A stretch of 64,000 bases of DNA, from assembly GCA_003134765.1 (NCBI GenBank), contig PLCM01000041.1, positions 62,001 through 126,000 on the forward strand. The letters run 5' to 3'. Position 1 is the first letter of the stretch; each line of letters begins with the position of its first letter. Origin of the DNA: Spartobacteria bacterium. GTDB lineage: Bacteria > Verrucomicrobiota > Verrucomicrobiia > Chthoniobacterales > UBA10450. Under the pieces are notes generated by a model. The model worked only from the letters and a program-made list of their open reading frames with translations. It was not told the origin of the DNA and searched no databases. A program made the translations under genes and the position numbers. This document shows, piece by piece, positions 51,623-59,497 of this stretch.

Positions 51623-52729
51623 TTACGGTCCCCGCATAATCCGCTGCCCGGAAGAAGCATCGAAAAGGTGCACATTTCCCGGTTGAATCGCGAATTGAAG
51701 CCGGTTTCCGCCCTTGCCTTGATCACCCCACTGGTAGCTTCGGCAGATTAACTCATGGGCCCCAGTTTGAATGTAAATATCTGTCGCCGTGTCTCTTAGT
51801 TCGACGCGCTCCACTAACACACGGAAACTGGCAGCGAGCCGATCCCCATTTTCCATCGGAGAAGCGATCTCGATCTCCTGGGGACGGATTCCAAGCACGA
51901 CTGGTTTGCCAACGAGGTTTTCTGCGTTGGGGAACCGCGAGGCCGGCAGGCGGACAGCGATGGTGCCGTCTCCATCCTCGGAAAACAGGAGTCCGTCGCG
52001 CTCCTGTTTCAGCGTGCCACGCACAAGATTCATCGGCGGATCCCCCAAAAAACCCGCGACAAATAGATCCGCCGGTTCCCGGAAAATAGTGGCCGCATAC
52101 GCATCTTGCAGCAAACCGGCCTGGTTGATCACTACCATCCGTTCGCCATACGCCAGCGCTTCAGCCGGGTCGCTCGTCGCATAGATGATCGTCGCCGAGG
52201 AGCGTTTATGCAGCTTCCCGATTTCAGTGCGCCCACGCCTCGCACCATCGGGTCCGAGGCCGGCAAACGGCTCGTCGAAAAGGTATACTTTCGGCTGAAG
52301 CGCCATGGCCCGGGCCAGGCCCACACGCCGTTGCTGTTCGAGCAAAAGAGATAGCGGGAGTGCCTCCAATTCTTTTTCCAATCCAAGCATCTCCGCGACA
52401 GCCAGGACGCGTTTACGAATTTCCGTTTTCGCAAATTTTCGGTGCTCGAGGCCGATCGCCAGATTTTCGTAGACCGACATGCGCGGATAAGGCGTGTAGT
52501 CGCCGGACAGGAATGCAACATCGCGGTCGCCTGGCGGAACATCATTGATCCGTTGCTCGTCGAGGAGGATCTCGCCGTGCGTTACTTCATCCAGCCCGGC
52601 GATCATGCGCAGGATTGAAGAATGGCCGCAGCTCCTCGGTGCGGCCAGAACTACCAATTCCCGATCCCGAACCCGAAGATCCAGGCTGACTGATCCCAGG
52701 CCGACATTATTAAGGGTAATGCTTGCCAT
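51623..52729 (-). CDS. MalK/UgpC-like ABC protein with degenerate ATPase motifs
   Basis: 368 residues with the fold order of sugar-importer ATPases: an NBD of about 235 residues, then a TOBE/MOP-like domain (VLGIRPQEIEIAS). Key residues are lost. Walker A reads APRSCGHSS (Lys replaced by His, Gly by Ala), the Q-loop glutamine is gone (AFLSGDYTPYP), the LSGGQ signature reads LSLLLEQQ, the D-loop Asp is Gly, and the H-loop His is Ser (YATSDPAEA). Walker B YLFDEP remains. It is unlikely to hydrolyse ATP normally. No permease or binding protein is nearby. It starts 3 bases after ygfZ, so it is in the same transcript. Confidence 0.85.
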   Translation of the reverse strand: MASITLNNVGLGSVSLDLRVRDRELVVLAAPRSCGHSSILRMIAGLDEVTHGEILLDEQRINDVPPGDRDVAFLSGDYTPYPRMSVYENLAIGLEHRKFAKTEIRKRVLAVAEMLGLEKELEALPLSLLLEQQRRVGLARAMALQPKVYLFDEPFAGLGPDGARRGRTEIGKLHKRSSATIIYATSDPAEALAYGERMVVINQAGLLQDAYAATIFREPADLFVAGFLGDPPMNLVRGTLKQERDGLLFSEDGDGTIAVRLPASRFPNAENLVGKPVVLGIRPQEIEIASPMENGDRLAASFRVLVERVELRDTATDIYIQTGAHELICRSYQWGDQGKGGNRLQFAIQPGNVHLFDASSGQRIMRGP

Positions 52730-52732
52730 GTT

Positions 52733-53656
52733 TCAATTGAACGGAAGCGGAACGACCTCAGCTGGGATGCCCGCATTTGTTTCGGAATCCCCGTTGGCCC
52801 GCGCAACGAGATGCGTACCGGCGGAATTGAAACCACGTTTCACATAGCCAAGCGCGATCTCTTTTCCCAGGCGCATGCTTCGGACAGCGCTCGTGATCCA
52901 GCCCGCATCTTTGCCTGCGTCAGTCTCCGCGTAGAGCCGCACCCCAGCCCCGAGCGGCACATCCGAACGTGAAACCAGGCCGCACAGGCGTTTGTTCGTT
53001 TGCCCGGACATCTTCATGCGCGAAATCACTTCCTGCCCGATGTAACATCCCTTGCCGTAATCGATCGAAGCCGTCTCGAGATTTGCTTCGATCGGGATGA
53101 TATCGTTTGTCAGCTCTCGCCCCCAGCGTGGAATGCCTCGCTCGATTCGAAAGACTTCGGCGCAGGACTCCTCGCAAAAAACAAAGTGGCTGGAAAGCTG
53201 TCCTCGGACCTCAGTCTCCAGCGTGGGATCGAACCAGAGATCCCAGCCCGCCATGCCGAATCGATCAACGGCCACCATTCTCGCCGCGGCCGTTCCGTCT
53301 GGCGCTGAATCCCCGATGAGATGGAAAACGGAAAACTGCGGCGTCACGTCCTCCAGCTGTACGTCGTCCGCGATGATGTAGCGCTCGAGTCGCGCCGGAA
53401 GTTCCTCCCGCAATTCCTGATCGGCATCCAACAGGAAAGTGCCGTTGGCATCCCTGGAAATAAGGACGTGCGCGCTTAACTTCCCCTTCGCGTTCAGTAC
53501 GGAGGCTTGAATCGCCAATGTGGTGCTCGCGTGCCGGAGGTCGTTCGTGATTTGGCCGTTCAGGAAACGAAAGGAATCGGCGCCGTTCATGCGCAACTTC
53601 ACCCGCGAGGAGAAATCAAAGAAGGCCGGTCCTTTTAAATCAACCACTGGCGTCAT
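52733..53656 (-). CDS. ygfZ: YgfZ/GcvT-like folate-binding Fe-S maintenance protein
   Basis: From ATG 53656 (307 residues). It has the GcvT/YgfZ fold, with RFLNGQITNDLRHA near the N terminus and the diagnostic KGCYIGQEVISRM (conserved cysteine) around residue 205. YgfZ uses tetrahydrofolate to help repair or assemble some Fe-S enzymes. The gene is 20 bp after the upstream dehydrogenase and 3 bases before the degenerate ABC protein, forming a three-gene unit. Confidence 0.92.
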   Translation of the reverse strand: MTPVVDLKGPAFFDFSSRVKLRMNGADSFRFLNGQITNDLRHASTTLAIQASVLNAKGKLSAHVLISRDANGTFLLDADQELREELPARLERYIIADDVQLEDVTPQFSVFHLIGDSAPDGTAAARMVAVDRFGMAGWDLWFDPTLETEVRGQLSSHFVFCEESCAEVFRIERGIPRWGRELTNDIIPIEANLETASIDYGKGCYIGQEVISRMKMSGQTNKRLCGLVSRSDVPLGAGVRLYAETDAGKDAGWITSAVRSMRLGKEIALGYVKRGFNSAGTHLVARANGDSETNAGIPAEVVPLPFN

Positions 53657-53676
53657 AGCCGACGCGTCGGAAGAGT

Positions 53677-54972
53677 TCAATCGTCTGTCCGCCGGCGCCA
53701 GAAACCGCCCCACAACCCGCGGGGCTCTTCGCCCTCTCCTTCTTTCATCGGCTCGGGGAACGAGAGAACCGTTTCTTCTTTCGGCTTGGGTTCTGTTGCT
53801 GCGACAGGCTCCGTCGAAGCAGAAATCGCCGGCGCCGGTTCGCTCACTGCCGCGGGCACCGGTTCGCTCACTGCCGCGGGCACCGATTCGCTCACTGCCG
53901 CGGGCACCTTATGGCCGTCGACTTCAGTGGCCGGTTCCGGTTTCTCTTCAACTGACGCCGGCGCTGGGACCACTTCCCCCATCGACTTCGCCTCGGACGG
54001 CACCTCTGCGGTAGTTTCGACCGCCACCGGGACTTGTTCGGTGGGCGTCGTTTTGGTCTCGTCTATTCCAGCAAGACGCGGCTGGTCCTCTTCCCCATTC
54101 GCTTGCGCTCCCAGTGGACCGCCCGTTGGAAAGTATTGGCGAAAAAGCGATGAATAGTCGGCATCACCGCGGCCTTGCCGCATCTCCTCGGTCAACCCAT
54201 GCCGAGACGCGTCCGTGGCGCCGAATTCTATCCCGAACCCACGGGCGAGCCGCGTCGCGATGACGATATCCTTCAGCATGTGCTTCACCGAAAAATGCGG
54301 CTCGAAATTTCCCTCCATCATCATCGGCAGTTTCATATCGAGCGTTGCCGAATAGCTTCCGTTGTTTCGCATCGCCGCCGCAAATTTCTCCGGAGGCAAC
54401 CCGGATTTCGAGACGAGCGCCAGCGCTTCCGCCGCTGCCTGCACACTGGCGGCTGTGATCATATTCGTCGCCACTTTGATCGTCGTGGCGTCGCCGACCT
54501 TCCCTATCTCAATGATTTCTTTGCTGCTCGCTTCCAGGATCGGTCGTGCCTGACGCAACGCCGCTTCGTCGCCGCCCACGTAATAAACCAGCTCGCCCTT
54601 TTCCGCCGCGGTCTTGCTACCCGTGAACGGACAGTCGAGCAATTGCGCGCCGCGCCGCTCCACGATTTCCGCGGCCGCCCGCATCGTATCGGGCGATACC
54701 GTGCAGTGCGCCATCACGATGTGGTGCGCCGTCAGATTCGGCTGCATCCGCTGCACCATCTGGAGAAGCGCGTCGTCGTCCGACACGAAAATCTGGATGA
54801 AATCGCAGAGCTCGGCGACCTCGGCGGGCGAGCCAACAAAATTCGGGACGGGACGCGGAGTCCGGTTCCAAACAAAAACGTGGTACCCGCGTTCCCGCAG
54901 ATTATCCACGACTCGGCCGCCGATAATTCCGAGGCCAAGAACTCCAATATTTTTTCGTGTCCGACTCGACAT
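53677..54972 (-). CDS. 6-phosphogluconate/hydroxyisobutyrate dehydrogenase-like protein with Pro/Ala/Glu tail
   Basis: 431 residues. Residues 1-285 are a beta-hydroxyacid dehydrogenase: Rossmann IGVLGLGIIGGRVVDNL, substrate loop DCPFTGSKTAAEKGEL, catalytic lysine in VGDATTIKVATNMITAAS. From about 290 the chain is disordered and rich in Pro, Ala, Glu and Val, with three near-tandem VPAAVSE units, ending in a short aromatic WGGFWRRRTDD. The dehydrogenase substrate is unknown. The tail is unusual for the family and may bind a partner. It leads the unit dehydrogenase - ygfZ - degenerate ABC. Confidence 0.82.
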   Translation of the reverse strand: MSSRTRKNIGVLGLGIIGGRVVDNLRERGYHVFVWNRTPRPVPNFVGSPAEVAELCDFIQIFVSDDDALLQMVQRMQPNLTAHHIVMAHCTVSPDTMRAAAEIVERRGAQLLDCPFTGSKTAAEKGELVYYVGGDEAALRQARPILEASSKEIIEIGKVGDATTIKVATNMITAASVQAAAEALALVSKSGLPPEKFAAAMRNNGSYSATLDMKLPMMMEGNFEPHFSVKHMLKDIVIATRLARGFGIEFGATDASRHGLTEEMRQGRGDADYSSLFRQYFPTGGPLGAQANGEEDQPRLAGIDETKTTPTEQVPVAVETTAEVPSEAKSMGEVVPAPASVEEKPEPATEVDGHKVPAAVSESVPAAVSEPVPAAVSEPAPAISASTEPVAATEPKPKEETVLSFPEPMKEGEGEEPRGLWGGFWRRRTDD

Positions 54973-55115
54973 TTCTAAGGTGGTTGCGACGACGATACCG
55001 TTTTTACCGCCGCCCGCTGAAAATCACGGCAAACCAGCAGAGACGCAATGCCGAAATTCGCGACGGCTATCTTCCACCCTCTCGCGCGGCCTAACAGGGC
55101 GTCCGCTAATAATTT

Positions 55116-55151
55116 CCTCTCCCTGAGGGAGAGGATTAAGGTGAGGGTCCC
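55116..55151. repeat. Left 36-bp inverted repeat of the DUF559 cassette (family E)
   Basis: CCTCTCCCTGAGGGAGAGG (itself a hairpin) followed by ATTAAGGTGAGGGTCCC. It matches the complement of 55550-55585 at 35 of 36 positions. It begins 143 bp after the dehydrogenase start codon and ends 13 bp before the DUF559 stop. Confidence 0.92.
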
Positions 55152-55163
55152 TCGTTGAAGTGT

Positions 55164-55547
55164 CTAGCTGGGTTCGCCGGGAACTAGGCCTGACGCCCAC
55201 AAAGACTTCTCTGGATCCCCCGCATACAAAATGGCGTTCAGAACGCCTTCGAGATTCTCGTCTATTTGCCGATTAAAGAATCGGATAATCCGAATGCCCT
55301 GCTCATGCAGCTCGATTGCCCGATCCAGATCGGAGACCTCAGTAAATGACGCGAATGGCCGGAACCATCCAGCTCCACCGCGAGATGAGCCTCGGCACCG
55401 AAAAAATCGACCACGATCGCCGATTGGAACCTGCCGGCGAAACTTCAATCCACCCAGCTTGCGATCGCGTAAATGCCGCCAAAGGCGTTTCTCATGTCGC
55501 GTGGCAATTTTTCTTAGACGTCGAGCTTGTTGAATAACGCGCGACAT
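55164..55547 (-). CDS. DUF559 Vsr-like endonuclease, core garbled by two compensating frameshifts
   Basis: 127 residues of an open frame. Residues 1-44 (ATRHEKRLWRHLRDRKLGGL, KFRRQVPIG) and 75-110 (IELHEQGIRIIRFFN, NLEGVLNAILYAG) are DUF559, a Vsr/PD-(D/E)XK-like nuclease family. The middle part is out of phase. The expected core VVDFFGAEAHLAVELDGSGH is present in another frame between about 55350 and 55420. Two indels, near 55420 and 55350, therefore cancel in length but destroy the core residues. The gene lies between 36-bp inverted repeats (family E), with 2 and 13 bp to spare. It may be the cargo or former mobilising gene of that cassette. Confidence 0.78.
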   Translation of the reverse strand: MSRVIQQARRLRKIATRHEKRLWRHLRDRKLGGLKFRRQVPIGDRGRFFRCRGSSRGGAGWFRPFASFTEVSDLDRAIELHEQGIRIIRFFNRQIDENLEGVLNAILYAGDPEKSLWASGLVPGEPS

Positions 55548-55549
55548 GG

Positions 55550-55585
55550 GGGACCCTCACCTTAGTCCTCTCCCTCAGGGAGAGG
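55550..55585. repeat. Right 36-bp inverted repeat of the DUF559 cassette (family E)
   Basis: GGGACCCTCACCTTAGTCC followed by TCTCCCTCAGGGAGAGG. It is the complement of 55116-55151 except at one base. The DUF559 start codon (55547) lies 3 bp inside it. The hairpin part is on the outer side, as on the left. Confidence 0.92.
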
Positions 55586-55628
55586 AAAGAAAACTCTACT
55601 GCCACGTTGCAGCCGATATCCGCGGTGG

Positions 55629-56546
55629 TTATTCGGAATGACCCGGATTATCGGCAAGCCGCGCCACGACGGCAGCACGACGTTCGTTTGCGAGGGCGAG
55701 GAAAATTGCCGGACGGGCTTCGTCGAAGCTGAGAAGACGCGCGTCTTTGATCTCGGTGAGCTGGGCTAGGTGGAAGCCAAGATGAGAGCGAAAGGTCTTA
55801 CTGGTTTCGCCCCGGCGCAGCTTTTTGATCTCAGCAATGAACTCCGGCGGCATGCGCGATTCGGAAAAATAACCGAGATCGCCGCCGCGGGCTTTCGTAG
55901 CCTCGTCTTCGGATGCCTCGGCGGCGAGTTGCGAGAAAACCTCCCCCTGAGCGAGTCGCGCGGCGAGTGCGGCAATTGCTGCCTCCTTCTCTTCGACATC
56001 TTCTCGAGGCGTCTGCGCATGGGCCGCGAGGAAAAGATGGGAAGCCCGAAAACGAAGCGGTTGCGTGAAGAATTCCGGATGCGCGGCGTAAAATTGCCGG
56101 CATTCCAATTCGGGCACGATAACCTCCGGCGCGATCTGCTTCTCCAGCCAGACGAGCCCACGGAGTTGAATTTCAATGTTTTCGCGCAGGGATCCGATCG
56201 AAAATCCGTTCGCGCGAAGTGCGTTGCGAAATGTTTTATCGTCGCCAAATTGCGCCGCGACCAGGGCCATTTCACGTTCAACTCGCGCTGAATCGACCAC
56301 TTCATTCGCCGCTGCCTGTTTCAGATTCTCAGCCGCAACCAGATCAGAGGCGTCGCCACCGGCGGCGGGGCCCACGTCCGTTTCGTAGATTCCTTTCCCA
56401 TTAGTGAGAGCAATCAGATGCCCGCGGCCGGAGAGGCGTCCCGCCAGATCACGAAAGGCCTTTGACCGGCAAAGCAATTCGTTGGCCCCAAAACCAGCCA
56501 CCAGCGCCGCGGCGATCAAGACCAGCAGCCGAAGTCGCTGTTTCAT
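55629..56546 (-). CDS. Periplasmic peptidyl-prolyl isomerase (parvulin, PpiC/SurA-like)
   Basis: 305 residues. An N-terminal hydrophobic segment (LVLIAAALVAGFGANELL) anchors or exports it. A helical SurA-like N domain follows, then a parvulin domain at about 165-265 with FRASHLFLAAHAQ, GGDLGYFSESRMPPEF and FRSHLGFHLAQLTEIK. It would help fold outer membrane proteins. The start overlaps the stop of the upstream M28-type lipoprotein by four bases, so the pair is coupled. Confidence 0.9.
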   Translation of the reverse strand: MKQRLRLLVLIAAALVAGFGANELLCRSKAFRDLAGRLSGRGHLIALTNGKGIYETDVGPAAGGDASDLVAAENLKQAAANEVVDSARVEREMALVAAQFGDDKTFRNALRANGFSIGSLRENIEIQLRGLVWLEKQIAPEVIVPELECRQFYAAHPEFFTQPLRFRASHLFLAAHAQTPREDVEEKEAAIAALAARLAQGEVFSQLAAEASEDEATKARGGDLGYFSESRMPPEFIAEIKKLRRGETSKTFRSHLGFHLAQLTEIKDARLLSFDEARPAIFLALANERRAAVVARLADNPGHSE

Positions 56547-57493
56547 TTGAAGGCCAGCTCGGAAAGATAATAAGCGGCGACCGCGCCCGTAATGCGCAGA
56601 CTCTCGGCGCCGATCTTATCCATCGTGTCCTCGGGGGTGTGCCACGGCGAGTAGTCGAAATCGATCAGGTCAATCGTCGGAATACCAGCTTCGTTCAAGG
56701 GGGTGTGGTCGTCGGTGATGTCGCGATCGAAATAGGTGAAATGCTTCCGCAATTTCAAGGCATCGGCGGACGCAAAAATATCGCGAGCGAGCTCAGGCGG
56801 CGAATCGGGCGGGAGCGTGATCGTGAGCGATTTGTCGCCGACCATGTCGAACAAAAGGCCGCCCCGAAAGAGCTTTGCCTTGTCCTGCGCGGCGAGTTGC
56901 TTTGCAAAATAACGGCTGCCGTAAAGCCCGTCCGTTTCCGTAAACGCCTCATAGGCTTCCTCCCCATCGAAGAAAAGGAGTTCTACTTTGCGGGCAAGCT
57001 CGGGACGTTCCGCCAGCACCCGCGCCAGTTCCACCAGCACGCCAGTGCTCGAACCTCCATCGTTCGCCCCCACGAAGCGCGCCTTGTCGAAGGTTTTCGT
57101 ATCGTAGTGTGAGCAAACCAGGAACGATGGTCTGGCATCGTTCGCGCCAAACGTGGCGATCAGGTTTACGAACTGGACTTTCCCGCGCGGGGTCTCGTCA
57201 GAAAAACCCTGCCGTTCCACCTTCCAGCCAGCCGATTCAAGCTGGCTCACCAGATAGCTCCTGGTCTTTTCGATCGCTTCAGTCCCCGGCGGGCGCGGAC
57301 CGAAATCGACCATCGCCTGGACATGGGCAAGCGCCTTCTCGCCGGAGAAATCCTCCCAAATTTTTCTCTGCGTGCTCTGCGATGACTGCGAGTTGGTTCG
57401 ATCACAAGCAGCGAGAAGCCCCAGCGCGAGAAGAGCGACGGTGGATCGCGCGCTCCGGGCGCGATGACAAAGAAATCCCGGCTTCGCCGGCAT
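56543..57493 (-). CDS. Glutaminyl-cyclase-like M28 lipoprotein
   Basis: From ATG 57493 (316 residues; the frame is open to 57601). The signal peptide STVALLALGLLAAC has a lipobox cysteine. The catalytic domain has CSHYDTKTF, VGANDGGSSTGVLVELARVL, LLFFDGEEAYEAF and DHTPLNEAGIPTIDLIDFDY, the motif set of glutaminyl-peptide cyclotransferases (M28). Ligands His, Asp and Glu are visible. The predicted start and the basic n-region of the signal peptide are encoded by a family H palindrome (57440-57529), so the true start is uncertain. No good ribosome site is seen. Downstream ppiC overlaps. Confidence 0.82.
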   Translation of the reverse strand: MPAKPGFLCHRARSARSTVALLALGLLAACDRTNSQSSQSTQRKIWEDFSGEKALAHVQAMVDFGPRPPGTEAIEKTRSYLVSQLESAGWKVERQGFSDETPRGKVQFVNLIATFGANDARPSFLVCSHYDTKTFDKARFVGANDGGSSTGVLVELARVLAERPELARKVELLFFDGEEAYEAFTETDGLYGSRYFAKQLAAQDKAKLFRGGLLFDMVGDKSLTITLPPDSPPELARDIFASADALKLRKHFTYFDRDITDDHTPLNEAGIPTIDLIDFDYSPWHTPEDTMDKIGAESLRITGAVAAYYLSELAFK

Positions 57494-57529
57494 CCGTTTG
57501 GCATCGCGCGACGGAGCGCGCGATCCACC
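57440..57529. repeat. Family H inverted repeat overlapping a lipoprotein start
   Basis: Arms GGTGGATCGCGCGCTCCGGG and GGAGCGCGCGATCCACC with an internal CGGCTTCGCCGG hairpin. It lies between parB and the M28 lipoprotein and supplies the N-terminal codons of the latter. Confidence 0.85.
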
Positions 57530-57530
57530 T

Positions 57531-58415
57531 TCAGCTATCGCTCGCGGGCAATCTAAGAGCGTTGAGGACGCGCTGAAGGTCGTCGTTGCCATAATATTCA
57601 ATCTCGATCCGGCCTCGTTTCTCTCCGTGATGCAGCGTCACTCTCGTGCCGAGATGTTCCTGTAACCGATTTTGCAAATCATCAATCGTGACGGAGGTCG
57701 CGGTCGCCACTGCGTGCCGTCGTCGGCGCGGCCGGGTTCCGCCGAGTTGGCGGGCGACCAAACGCTCGGTGGCGCGGACTGTCGCACTCCGGCGCAAAAT
57801 TGTCTCCGCGACGGCCCGCTGCTCCTCCGGTTCCTTCAGTGCGAGCAATACCTTGGCGTGCCCGACGGACAACAACCCCTGGGTCACCCACGCCTGGACC
57901 TGCTGATGCAGGTCAAGCAACCGAATCGAATTCGCCACCGCCGCGCGGCTTCGACCGACTTTCTGCGCGATATCCTCCTGACGCATCCCGAATTCATTCG
58001 CCAGACGCGCATAGGCCTGCGCTTCCTCGATGGGATTGAGGTCTGCGCGTTGCAGATTTTCAATCAGCGAAAGCTCGAGGACTTCGAGATCGCTGGCGAC
58101 GCGGGTGATCACCGGAACTTTTGTCAGACCCGCTTCCTGCGCGGCGCGCCAACGCCGTTCGCCCGCGATCAGTTCATGTCTGCCGGCCGCGCTCCGGACC
58201 ACCAGCGGTTGGATAATGCCGTGTTGCCGAATCGATTCGACCAATTCCGCCAGCGCTTCCCGCGCGAAATCCTTCCGCGGTTGCAACGGGCTCGGCACGA
58301 TACTGGTGAGATCGACTTGCTGAATCCTTTCGCCCGGCTCGGCTTCGAGACGGATCGGCGTGGACCGCGCGCTGATCAACGCGCTAAGACCTTTGCCAAG
58401 AGCCGACTTCGCCAT
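57531..58415 (-). CDS. parB: ParB/Spo0J chromosome partition protein
   Basis: 294 residues. The N-terminal KSALGKGLSALI, the CTP-binding region QPRKDFAREALAELVESI and GERRWRAAQEAGL, the helix-turn-helix (MRQEDIAQKVGRSRAAVAN) and a C-terminal dimer domain (RIEIEYYGNDDLQRVLNAL) are all present. ParB binds parS and slides as a clamp to organise the origin region. parA is not immediately upstream, since the region up to 58470 is a repeat, so it must be elsewhere or has been separated. No full parS site was seen in the window. Confidence 0.94.
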   Translation of the reverse strand: MAKSALGKGLSALISARSTPIRLEAEPGERIQQVDLTSIVPSPLQPRKDFAREALAELVESIRQHGIIQPLVVRSAAGRHELIAGERRWRAAQEAGLTKVPVITRVASDLEVLELSLIENLQRADLNPIEEAQAYARLANEFGMRQEDIAQKVGRSRAAVANSIRLLDLHQQVQAWVTQGLLSVGHAKVLLALKEPEEQRAVAETILRRSATVRATERLVARQLGGTRPRRRRHAVATATSVTIDDLQNRLQEHLGTRVTLHHGEKRGRIEIEYYGNDDLQRVLNALRLPASDS

Positions 58416-58469
58416 GCCAGGCAGGTTATCGGTTCACGTTCGTCGACGCAAACAGCATTGGTATCGCCC

Positions 58470-58550
58470 GTCATCCCGAGCGCCGTCGAGGGACCCCGTG
58501 GAACCACGTTAGATTTAGCCACGGGATCCCTCGACTGCGCTCGGGATGAC
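58470..58550. repeat. Family A palindromic element
   Basis: An 81-bp copy with ends GTCATCCCGAGCGCCGTCGA and CGACTGCGCTCGGGATGAC, shorter in the centre than others. It lies between the divergent parB and mqnD genes. Confidence 0.9.
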
Positions 58551-58621
58551 AGGTTTTCGCGTCGAGACAGAATCGCACTACCATTTTTGCCAATCCACGT
58601 TGGCGCATCTAGCGTGCGCCC

Positions 58622-59491
58622 ATGCCGTCCCCGACTGTATTCACCCTCGGACATTCCCCCGACCCCGACGACGCATTCATGTTTTATGCGATGGCGGAAA
58701 ACAAAATCGACCTGCGCGGCTACCGATTTGAGCACCGGCTCGAGGACATCCAAACCCTGAATGAACGCGCCACGCGCGGCGAGCTGCACATTTCCGCGAT
58801 CTCGATTCACGCTTTCGCTTACGTCAGCGATCGCTACGCCCTCCTCCCCTGCGGCGCGAGCATGGGAGACGGCTATGGCCCGATGGTGGTGACGGCAAAG
58901 ACGGCAGACCTGGCCACGGCTGCTTCGGACGAACAGATCCGCGCCTGGCTCCGGACTCGCAAGATTGCTATTCCGGGGCGGATGACGAGTGCGTATCTCG
59001 CCCTGCGACTCTATCTGGGCGACTTCGACCACGTCGTCATGCCGTTCGATGAAATCTTTGATGCGGTGAAAGCTGGTCGCGCCGATGCCGGACTGATCAT
59101 CCATGAAGGCCAGCTCACTTATGGCCGCTCAGGATTTACCAAAGTGATCGACCTCGGTGAATGGTGGAAGCGCGAGACTGGCTTGCCTCTGCCGCTGGGT
59201 GGAAATGTCTTGCGGAAGGATATTCCGCTTCCGGTGCAGCGCGATTTGCTCGCGATCATGCGGCAGAGCATCGATTACGGGCTGACCCATCGTGACGAAG
59301 CGGTGAAGCATTCCATGCCTTATGCGCGCGACATGGACGCGGACCTGGCCGGAAAGTTCATTGGCATGTACGTCAATGATTACACCCGCGATTATGGCGA
59401 GACCGGTCGCGAGGCGATCCGGCGATTTCTACGAACGGCGCACGAACAGGGATACATCGGCAAAGAGCCGGCGATCGAGTTTGTGGAGTGA
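58622..59491 (+). CDS. mqnD: 1,4-dihydroxy-6-naphthoate synthase (futalosine pathway)
   Basis: 289 residues. It starts TVFTLGHSPDPDDAFMFYAM, typical of MqnD, and continues with FEHRLEDIQTLNERATRGEL and CGASMGDGYGPMVV, then LPLPLGGNVLRKD. It belongs to the MqnA/MqnD periplasmic-binding-like fold; HSPDPDDAFMF and GYGPMVV favour MqnD. It converts cyclic dehypoxanthinyl futalosine to 1,4-dihydroxy-6-naphthoate, so the organism makes menaquinone by the futalosine route. Other mqn genes are not in the window. Confidence 0.93.
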   Translation: MPSPTVFTLGHSPDPDDAFMFYAMAENKIDLRGYRFEHRLEDIQTLNERATRGELHISAISIHAFAYVSDRYALLPCGASMGDGYGPMVVTAKTADLATAASDEQIRAWLRTRKIAIPGRMTSAYLALRLYLGDFDHVVMPFDEIFDAVKAGRADAGLIIHEGQLTYGRSGFTKVIDLGEWWKRETGLPLPLGGNVLRKDIPLPVQRDLLAIMRQSIDYGLTHRDEAVKHSMPYARDMDADLAGKFIGMYVNDYTRDYGETGREAIRRFLRTAHEQGYIGKEPAIEFVE

Positions 59492-59497
59492 GATGCT

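Noticed and set aside
55116..55585. A classical insertion sequence
   Set aside because: Terminal inverted repeats exist, but the enclosed gene is DUF559, not a known transposase, and no target duplication was found. Kept only as a candidate cassette.
57531..58620. parS sites near parB
   Set aside because: I looked for a TGTTTCACGTGAAACA-type palindrome. Only isolated CACGTG cores occur (for example near 14030 and 18873), with flanks that do not match.
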